Source: Pyrinomonadaceae bacterium
GTDB lineage: Bacteria; Acidobacteriota; Blastocatellia; Pyrinomonadales; Pyrinomonadaceae
Assembly (NCBI GenBank): GCA_014380365.1
Contig: JACMJZ010000032.1
Coordinates: 40,860-104,859 of the forward strand
Direction: 5' to 3'
Length of the DNA stretch: 64,000 nt
The number at the start of each line of letters is the position of its first letter. Positions within the stretch are counted from its first letter, which is position 1. The position numbers were made by a program, and so were the translations under genes. Positions 58,547 through 64,000 of this stretch are shown in pieces. Below the pieces are notes generated by a model, which had not been told where the DNA came from, made no database searches, and saw only the letters and a program-made list of their open reading frames with translations.

Positions 58547-59326
58547 TTGCATAACCGTCATGTAGCTGGAAGTCTGTCTGCGTTAATCGTAGGTGCGGTT
58601 TTTCTGATCTTCGCTCCGCCCGCGAGCGCGCAGGAATCCTCAGCCGAGCAAATCAGCCGGCTCAAGAAAGCGGTGGTGATCGTGACCACCTATGATGACC
58701 GCGGAAAGCCTCTCCTCCAGGGGAGCGGCTTCTTCGTCGACTCCGACCAGGTAGCGACTAACTTTCACGTGATCAAGGATGCGAGCCAGATTCGAGTTGA
58801 AACGTTCAACCGAACCGTCTCGACTGTAACCACAATTCTCGCAACTGATGAAAAAAGCGACCTGGCACTCTTGCAATTGGATTCATCGTCACCCCAATTG
58901 ACAGTTCTCTGTTTGAAGACGACCGCACCCGCCGAAGGCGATTCAGTCACAGTGATCAGCAATCCGCAGGGTGCTCATTGGAAGGTAACTCGCGGGTCGA
59001 CGGGTCTGCTTTGGGAATTCCAGGGTTTAGGCGAGCGATTGCAGATAACCGCCGCCATCTCTGCCGGCAGCAGCGGCGGCCCAGTGCTTGATGCGCGCGG
59101 CGAAGTTGTCGGTATCGCCACGATGTACTTCAACAGTATCGAGAACTTGAGTTTTGCCGTGCCAGTTGAAAGATTGCAGGCGCTCCAACTCAAAGCCCTC
59201 AACGCCCAAGCCCGCGAAGCGGGCGCACGAGTAGAGCCCAGGGTGGAGCGCAGCGGAACCCTGGGTAGTCTGGCAGAGAATCCTTCCGAGCCCGCGAAGC
59301 GGGCGACACATCTCCTTTTCCAGTAA
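58547..59326 (+). CDS. Exported trypsin-like serine protease with a REP-derived tail
   Basis: A 259-residue protein from a TTG start with AAGGGG upstream. Signal peptide GAVFLIFAPPASAQ. DegP/S1-like protease domain: His74 (VATNFHVIK), Asp105 (EKSDLALLQ) and Ser176 (SAGSSGGPV), all present. No PDZ domain. From residue ~221 (NAQAREAGARVEPRVERSG...) the sequence is the translation of a REP array (59209-59308), so the last ~39 residues are acquired and probably unstructured. The broken transposase gene is just downstream on the other strand. Confidence 0.87.
   Translation: MHNRHVAGSLSALIVGAVFLIFAPPASAQESSAEQISRLKKAVVIVTTYDDRGKPLLQGSGFFVDSDQVATNFHVIKDASQIRVETFNRTVSTVTTILATDEKSDLALLQLDSSSPQLTVLCLKTTAPAEGDSVTVISNPQGAHWKVTRGSTGLLWEFQGLGERLQITAAISAGSSGGPVLDARGEVVGIATMYFNSIENLSFAVPVERLQALQLKALNAQAREAGARVEPRVERSGTLGSLAENPSEPAKRATHLLFQ
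59209..59308 (+). repeat. REP family 3 array, left copy
   Basis: Three hairpins in order: AGCCCGCgaaGCGGGCG (59209-59225), GCCCAGGGTggagcgcagcggAACCCTGGGT (59235-59266) and GAGCCCGCgaaGCGGGCGACA (59288-59308). The same set appears inverted at 59924-60021. Confidence 0.88.
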
Positions 59327-59459
59327 GACACCAAGGGTCACTCCGTCTCGCGCACCTCAAGACTAAAAAGCTTCTTACCTTTATCACCTCAGGCTTCGTT
59401 GCACCGTACGCTGGCGGGCGGACCTTCGAAAGATTCAAGACCGGTAGACTCTCAAACCT

Positions 59460-59910
59460 TCAACGCCAGAGATATTTCTCTTCGAAGTCAACACCGTGCG
59501 CGCGCAACAACGAAAGCAATTCATCCTGAACGGTGACTTTGCGATGATGTTGTTTTGGTTCCTGATGTACTGGCGCACGCGCTCGACTTGCGACTCGCTC
59601 ACAGTGAACGCGGCATATCCGAGCTGTCAACTAAAGGGTTGAGCGATGGGAACTCCTTATGCACCCAGCCCGAGCTATCGGCCTTCAGCTCTCGAAGGAC
59701 GTCAGCAATGGATTTGTTCTGCGATAGCTTTACAAGCAGATGCACGTGATCGGGCATGCCGTTAATCTCGAGGGCAATACCCTTCTGACCTCCGATTATG
59801 CCACCCAGGTAACCGTAGAGGCGTTTCTCGATTATGCTGGTAATCATTGGCTCGCGATGTTTGGTTGAGAAAAGAATATGGCAGAGGAGATTGGTAAGTG
59901 ATTGTGCCAT
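59460..59910 (-). pseudogene. Frameshifted HUH transposase (TnpA-REP / IS200-IS605-like)
   Basis: The start is ATG 59908-59910 after AGGAAG. MAQSLTNLLCHILFSTKHRE is a typical IS200-like Y1 transposase beginning. HUH is present as MPDHVHLLVKLS (~60), and the helix SIADVLRELKADSSGW follows. The first frame then breaks near 59650 and stops at 59599. The expected continuation is in other frames: GYAAFTVSESQVERVRQYIRNQ, with the catalytic Tyr, then HHRKVTVQDELLSLLRAHG, ending DFEEKYLWR at 59460. At least two frameshifts make it inactive as read. Inverted REP arrays flank it, as for REP-associated transposases. Confidence 0.85.
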
Positions 59911-59923
59911 GAGCTTCCTGTTT

Positions 59924-60021
59924 CGCCCGCCTTGCGGGCTCGCACTATTGAAGCTGTTTTCTGATCCCAGGGTTTTGCTTCGCTCCACCCTGGGCTTTAC
60001 TCTGATGCCCGCGTTGCGGGC
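59924..60021 (-). repeat. REP family 3 array, right (inverted) copy
   Basis: On the minus strand: GCCCGCaacGCGGGC (60007-60021), GCCCAGGGTggagcgaagcaaAACCCTGGG (about 59966-59996) and CGAGCCCGCaagGCGGGCG (59924-59942). It is the inverse of the array at 59209-59308, so the two face each other across the transposase. Confidence 0.88.
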
Positions 60022-60213
60022 AAAGCAAGTGTACAAAGGGCGCGGAGAATTCCATCCAATGCAAGATCCTTTGTTTGGAGCAGAGGGTTGCAAAACCGTT
60101 CGTTGCGTTGTGGGCACTAACTAGGAGTTTGAAACTAGAAAGAAATCTAAGCCCTGTTAGTGAAGAAGAATAGGAAATTGGCTGAACCGTCATGAGGAAA
60201 GGCAATAACGAAA

Positions 60214-60900
60214 ATGTGTGGTCGCTTCACGCTTAAAGCTCCGCGTCGCCTTGGGTTTCCGGGTGTCGGCAACTCACAACTGCCCGAGTCCACTTTGTTG
60301 CCGCGCTACAACATCGCGCCGAGTCAGGAGATTCTCGCCATCATAGGTTCCGAAGACGAGCGTCAGTTGTCGGCGTTTGTCTGGGGACTCATACCGTCCT
60401 GGAGCAGCGAACCCAAGGGATTCATCAATGCCCGCTCGGAAACGCTGGAAGTTAAGCGGAGCTTCAGCGAGTCGTTTCAGAGACGCAGGTGCCTGATACC
60501 AGCCGACGGTTTCTACGAATGGAAGCGCAAGGGAAAATCAAAACAACCTTATTACTTCCAGTTGCAGGACGAATCTCAATTTGCGTTTGCCGGCATCTGG
60601 GACCGGTGGGAAAAAGGGGGCGCCTCGATCAACTCCTGTTCGATCATCACGACGGCGCCAAATGAACTGTTAGCTACGATTCACGATCGCATGCCGGTCA
60701 TGCTGGCGCCTGAAGCTCAAGACAGATGGATGCGTGATAGTGGGCCGGAAGAGCTGATGCAGTTGTTGGCGCCGTTTCCCGCGGACGCGATGAAGAGTTT
60801 TCCGGTAAGCTCGAAAGTGAACCATGCGCAGGTTGATGAGCCCTCGTTAGTGGAACCGGTCGAGCTCATTGAGGAACCAGAAAACCTGATGCTGTTCTAA
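60214..60900 (+). CDS. SRAP / HMCES-family protein (YedK-like)
   Basis: A 228-residue protein that forms a covalent DNA-protein link with abasic sites in single-stranded DNA through Cys2. MCGRFTL gives the processed N-terminal Cys2. NIAPSQEI, FINARSETL, RCLIPADGFYEWKR (catalytic Glu) and TTAPNELLATIHDRMPVML (catalytic His) are complete family motifs. The start is fixed by the catalytic Cys. Stands alone between the transposase remnant and a REP. Confidence 0.95.
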   Translation: MCGRFTLKAPRRLGFPGVGNSQLPESTLLPRYNIAPSQEILAIIGSEDERQLSAFVWGLIPSWSSEPKGFINARSETLEVKRSFSESFQRRRCLIPADGFYEWKRKGKSKQPYYFQLQDESQFAFAGIWDRWEKGGASINSCSIITTAPNELLATIHDRMPVMLAPEAQDRWMRDSGPEELMQLLAPFPADAMKSFPVSSKVNHAQVDEPSLVEPVELIEEPENLMLF

Positions 60901-60924
60901 CCTGGCTTGGAAGACGGGATCGGG

Positions 60925-61041
60925 GCAGTAGCCCGACCGTCAGGGAGGGCGTCGCTATTCCGTGCCCTCAATCTGCGCCCTCTCTTACCGTCCCACACCA
61001 GCGCGGCTGCCGCGCCGGGGACCCCGGAGGTCGGGCTTCTG
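60925..61041. repeat. REP family 1 copy with REP family 2 nested in it
   Basis: The left arm GCAGTAGCCCGACCGTCAGGGAG and the right end GGTCGGGCTTCTG belong to family 1. Inside the right half lies ACCAGCGCGGctgCCGCGCCGGGGACCCCGG, family 2. It lies between convergent genes, ending one base before the PBP stop codon. Confidence 0.82.
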
Positions 61042-61042
61042 A

Positions 61043-62743
61043 TCAAAACTGGCTGACGCGGCGTGGGCGTGTCTGCGACTGCGCTGACTTAGTTTCCGCG
61101 GGCTTCTTAGGAGTCTCCGTTACGTGCGGAATCGTCATCAACACGCGGCGCACTTTGTTATTCGAATTGCCACTAGTTGAGTTGTTGGAACGATCGAACG
61201 TTTCTACACTCTCGGTCGCGCGGATTTGAACGGCGGCCTTTCTTCCTGAACCAACCGTTCTACTGCTAAAGCGTTCTTCATCGAGTTCTTCGTCGTTGGC
61301 GGCGGGATCTTCTTCCTCAACCTGTGTCCTGCGGGAGGAATTGGAAGCTACCGGAAGATAGGTGGGCGTTCCAAAGCGTCCATTCAAATCTCGATAGATG
61401 CGTCCGGCGACGGCAGCGGGAAAATGTCCGCGTGCGTCGGGGCCGCGCGCGATCACCACCACGGCGAGGCGTGGGTTAACGGTCGGCGCGTAGGAAGCAA
61501 ACAAGCCAACCCACGTTCCCTGTTCGATGCAGGTTCCGGTTTTGCCCGCTACAGCGGCTCCTGAGTGATGCGCCCTTCTCCCAGAACCGTAGTTGACTGC
61601 TCCGACCATTCCCGGAACCATTGAAGCAAAGGTATTGCCCTGGATGTTCACTACTCGGCGAACCTTTGGCTTGAGTTTCTCGTCTTGGGAGATTCGTGGC
61701 GTCAGCAACTTCCCGCCGTTTGCCATTGCCGACACGAGGGTTGCGAGCTGCAGCGGCGTGACTTTGAAATCATCACCATGCGAATAGATGCGATTTACTG
61801 ACAGACCCGATCGCGCCGAAGGAACCTGCCCTTTGAATTCACTTGGCGAATTGATCCCCGTCTTCTCACCGAGTCCGAGCTGACGCGAATAGGAGATCAT
61901 CTTTTCGAAGCCGACACGACCTCCGACCGTTTGGAAGTATTCGTTTTTGGAGTAGGCCAGGGCTTTAGTAAGATTGTCGTGATTGCTATCAGAGATTGTG
62001 GCGGTATTGCTCTGGTCGATAACGCCTTCGTTCAAACCGGCTATTCCGGTTACCAGTTTGATTGTCGAACAAGGCTTGAACCCGCGGCGCATCGCCCATT
62101 CCTGATTCACCATGGAATAGACGCGGCCCGTCTTTGGATCCATCACCACTACCGTCCCGGCGTGGTTGCCCAAAGCCTTAACCGCAGCTGCGCGAACCTC
62201 CATGTCCTCGCCGCCGGTGTTGTCTCTCGCGATCATCGCTTGCACTTCGTCGCGCATCTCCTGGTCAGCGGCGCGTTGCCGCGCGATCGCGGCCAGCCGG
62301 TTAGCTTCAGCCTGGCGCCTGGCTTCGACACGACGCGCTTCTGCCGCGCGTTGTTCCGCTGCTCGTTGGCTCTTCCTGGAAGTAGACGCCTGATTATTGT
62401 TGCGGGCCAAACGAAGCTCAGCCGCAGATGGTTTGTCCAGGTTGCGGTTGCGCGCGCGCACGTCTTTGGCGCTGGGTTTGACTGAACGCAGCGCGACCTT
62501 TTCGTTTCTGCCGAGTTTGGCTGACGACTGCCGAGTCTCCGCCCGAGTTGGGGCGCTAACCGCTTTTGGTTTGGCTCCGTTTTTGGCCGGCGCTTGAGAT
62601 TTTGAAGCTTGTACTTTCGGTTTGGCTTTCGCGGAAGTAGCTTTCGCCGCAACTGTTGCAAGCATCGATGAGGTGGCGATGAACACGAACAGAAGGGACG
62701 TCAGGAAAAGGGTCTTGAGGTTTGTGCGCTTGGCTGGTTTCAT
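61043..62743 (-). CDS. Penicillin-binding transpeptidase domain protein with long basic N-terminal region
   Basis: A 566-residue protein; start ATG at 62741-62743. Signal/anchor LFLTSLLFVFIATSSMLATVAA. Residues ~33-165 are Ala/Lys/Arg-rich and likely a coiled coil or wall-binding arm. The transpeptidase domain is at ~190-500, with Ser226-x-x-Lys229 (PCSTIKLVTG), Ser265-Lys-Asn (YSKNEYF) and Lys401-Thr-Gly (AGKTGTC). The usual class B dimerisation domain is missing, so it resembles a stand-alone transpeptidase, or a class D-type beta-lactamase relative. Likely cross-links or senses peptidoglycan. Confidence 0.87.
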   Translation of the reverse strand: MKPAKRTNLKTLFLTSLLFVFIATSSMLATVAAKATSAKAKPKVQASKSQAPAKNGAKPKAVSAPTRAETRQSSAKLGRNEKVALRSVKPSAKDVRARNRNLDKPSAAELRLARNNNQASTSRKSQRAAEQRAAEARRVEARRQAEANRLAAIARQRAADQEMRDEVQAMIARDNTGGEDMEVRAAAVKALGNHAGTVVVMDPKTGRVYSMVNQEWAMRRGFKPCSTIKLVTGIAGLNEGVIDQSNTATISDSNHDNLTKALAYSKNEYFQTVGGRVGFEKMISYSRQLGLGEKTGINSPSEFKGQVPSARSGLSVNRIYSHGDDFKVTPLQLATLVSAMANGGKLLTPRISQDEKLKPKVRRVVNIQGNTFASMVPGMVGAVNYGSGRRAHHSGAAVAGKTGTCIEQGTWVGLFASYAPTVNPRLAVVVIARGPDARGHFPAAVAGRIYRDLNGRFGTPTYLPVASNSSRRTQVEEEDPAANDEELDEERFSSRTVGSGRKAAVQIRATESVETFDRSNNSTSGNSNNKVRRVLMTIPHVTETPKKPAETKSAQSQTRPRRVSQF

Positions 62744-62844
62744 GATGGTTCTCGATTCGGAGTAGGGTTCGCAGGCGCCCAGGGTCTGGGTGGCTGGCAG
62801 GTGACAAGAGGGGAGTAACAAAGAACAAGGACCGCGTGACCGCG

Positions 62845-64000
62845 TTAGCGGGATGCTGTGGCTGTTGAGAATCCAAAAACGACGACCGGATCAATTCGCA
62901 GCTTGGCTCGCGCTGCAGCGGATGGGAGACCGGTGTTACCTCGATAGAATTCGATATGCGAATGTTTGTAGGAAGCTACTGAACCTCCACGACCGCCAAT
63001 GTCTCCAATACGAACGCGTTCGCCTTCAGGAGTGAGACTGAAGTTGGCAACGTGAAAGACCACGAGAGTTACGTCTGTTAAATTTCCGAGACGAGGGTAA
63101 TAAAACGAGACCGCAGCGTCGGTGGGAGTTGGTTCGGCACTATGCGAGCTGAAGCCAGGAGGAACGTACACACCGATTTCGCCCGTGCCGTCCGCGTTGC
63201 CGTATAAATGCATTGCATAAGAAAGGTGGCCGCGCCTGACTACGCCGTCATCGCCCACGAAGTCTCCACGGTACAGCGGATATTGGCTTCCCAATCCGGC
63301 AGGTTCGAATCCGTTTGCCGCAGCCTTGGCCCCTTGGCCGCCGAAGATTGTCGCCAACGTGAGATCAGAGGCAGCCATCTCTTCGGTGTAGGTCGGTTTG
63401 ACTGCATTCGTAGGGATGCGTTTTGTCGTGACTGACCTGGCGTGGGCAAACTTGACGGAGCGCTCTGCCGGGCTTGTGTCGGTATCGATGGCCCAGGTCT
63501 TCTTGTTTTTCCTGGCTGCACTGGTTCCCCATGTCTGCGTTATCGAGCTGACGTAATCCTTCGTGTAGCTAAAGCGGATGGTTCTGCCGGAGGTGTCGGT
63601 AATGGTCGCGAGCGAGGCAGTATCGGTGTAACCAAGGTCGAAAACGTGGCCGTCGCGATCCCGGATTTGAGTGCAATGAAGTTCACCGTCTACAAACTGC
63701 GCAAAAGTGTAAACAGTCCCGTCCTCGGTGCTGATCCGCCTGGCGTCGCCCTCGTCACTAAAACGCAGAGAGACGTTGTTGGAAGATTGAACCAGGCCCA
63801 CACCGCCCGCCCGAGGCAGATCGATAAACTGCGTGCCTTCTCGCTCAGACATCACCATTAGAATGTATTTGCCCGCTTGCTCGTTGTAGTAAAGAGACTG
63901 GAAGAGAGGAAACTGAAATGGACCCATGGAATAGGTTAGTGAAAGGTCGACGCCGCCATCGATGTGATCGGGCAGACTGATCAATGGCAGACTGTCGTCA
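62845..64000 (-). CDS. RHS/YD-repeat-like protein, C-terminal part, with possible M23-like end
   Basis: The frame is open to the right edge, so the N-terminus is missing; ~385 residues are visible. LSLTYSMGPFQFP, the YD-type lines DGTVYTFAQFVDGELHCTQIRDRDGHVFDLGYT and DTSGRTIRFSYT (~75-145) point to an RHS/YD shell protein. The last ~90 residues (RVRIGDIGGRGGSVASYKHSHIEFYRG, RIDPVVVFGF) look like the C-terminal half of an M23/LytM domain (His-x-His motif) following LVVFHVANF. It would then be an RHS protein with a peptidoglycan-hydrolase-like tip, possibly degenerate. Confidence 0.65.
   Translation of the reverse strand, partial: DDSLPLISLPDHIDGGVDLSLTYSMGPFQFPLFQSLYYNEQAGKYILMVMSEREGTQFIDLPRAGGVGLVQSSNNVSLRFSDEGDARRISTEDGTVYTFAQFVDGELHCTQIRDRDGHVFDLGYTDTASLATITDTSGRTIRFSYTKDYVSSITQTWGTSAARKNKKTWAIDTDTSPAERSVKFAHARSVTTKRIPTNAVKPTYTEEMAASDLTLATIFGGQGAKAAANGFEPAGLGSQYPLYRGDFVGDDGVVRRGHLSYAMHLYGNADGTGEIGVYVPPGFSSHSAEPTPTDAAVSFYYPRLGNLTDVTLVVFHVANFSLTPEGERVRIGDIGGRGGSVASYKHSHIEFYRGNTGLPSAAARAKLRIDPVVVFGFSTATASR

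Noticed and set aside
61931..62485. A 184-codon plus-strand frame opposite the PBP-like gene
   Set aside because: It is antisense to SxxK-containing sequence and has no recognisable family.
1..64000. tRNA, rRNA or riboswitch genes
   Set aside because: I scanned the gaps by eye for tRNA-like GTTCRA loops with CCA-adjacent stems and for well-known riboswitch cores and found none. A covariance-model scan would settle it.

Overview
The window is a 64 kb piece of a chromosome, with no rRNA, tRNA, CRISPR or prophage that I can see. It has moderate to high GC and genes on both strands in short runs. Three kinds of gene point to Acidobacteriota, probably the Blastocatellia/Pyrinomonadales side. These are a VWFA-type secreted protein of the kind abundant in that phylum, bacillithiol synthesis genes (bshA, bshB1), and futalosine-pathway menaquinone genes (mqnA, mqnC). 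That placement is inferred from gene content; no rRNA or marker set is present.

Layout. 1-10 kb: an edge-truncated phosphodiesterase-like gene, an MBL-fold hydrolase, bshB1, a secreted helical-repeat protein, an Nfu Fe-S carrier, two small exported proteins, bshA and a VWA protein. 10-21 kb: a four-helix-bundle (S23) gene bracketed by heptamer repeats and butted against selB, small membrane proteins, a GH5-like glycosidase, a GT39-like glycosyltransferase, an APC permease and an aminotransferase. 21-34 kb: a SurA-like/DsbA fusion, hemB, two ABC-2 type export systems, a hot-dog thioesterase and a VIT-VWA protein. 34-46 kb: an M14 carboxypeptidase, an FdhF/YdeP oxidoreductase, free Met-R-sulfoxide reductase, pirin, rhodanese, arylamine N-acetyltransferase, a DUF4062 protein and an exported esterase. 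46-64 kb: a heterodimeric ABC exporter, a GGDEF enzyme, a thioesterase/YbjQ/ATL/cyclase run, mqnA-mqnC, a paralogue of the first helical-repeat protein, a HAD phosphatase, a trypsin-like protease, a broken REP-type transposase, an SRAP protein, a PBP-like transpeptidase and the end of an RHS-like protein.

Metabolic themes are low-molecular-weight thiol and redox defence (bacillithiol, fRMsr, rhodanese, DsbA), menaquinone and haem synthesis, and envelope/export functions. I recognised no dedicated DNA-binding transcription regulator in 64 kb beyond a possible 16-codon remnant.

The most striking property is not a gene. Nearly every intergenic gap holds a palindromic element whose two arms are each small hairpins, from at least a dozen unrelated sequence families. 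In at least eight genes the arm overlaps the 3' end and supplies the stop codon and last residues. One family lies in frame inside the APC permease, another lies twice in frame inside the M14 peptidase, and elements of one family sit nested in the loops of others. A decayed HUH (TnpA-REP-like) transposase lies between inverted copies of one family. A second cassette, S23 plus inverted heptamer arrays, has apparently replaced the 5' end of selB. Together these look like a REP/REPIN-style system that remodels gene ends.
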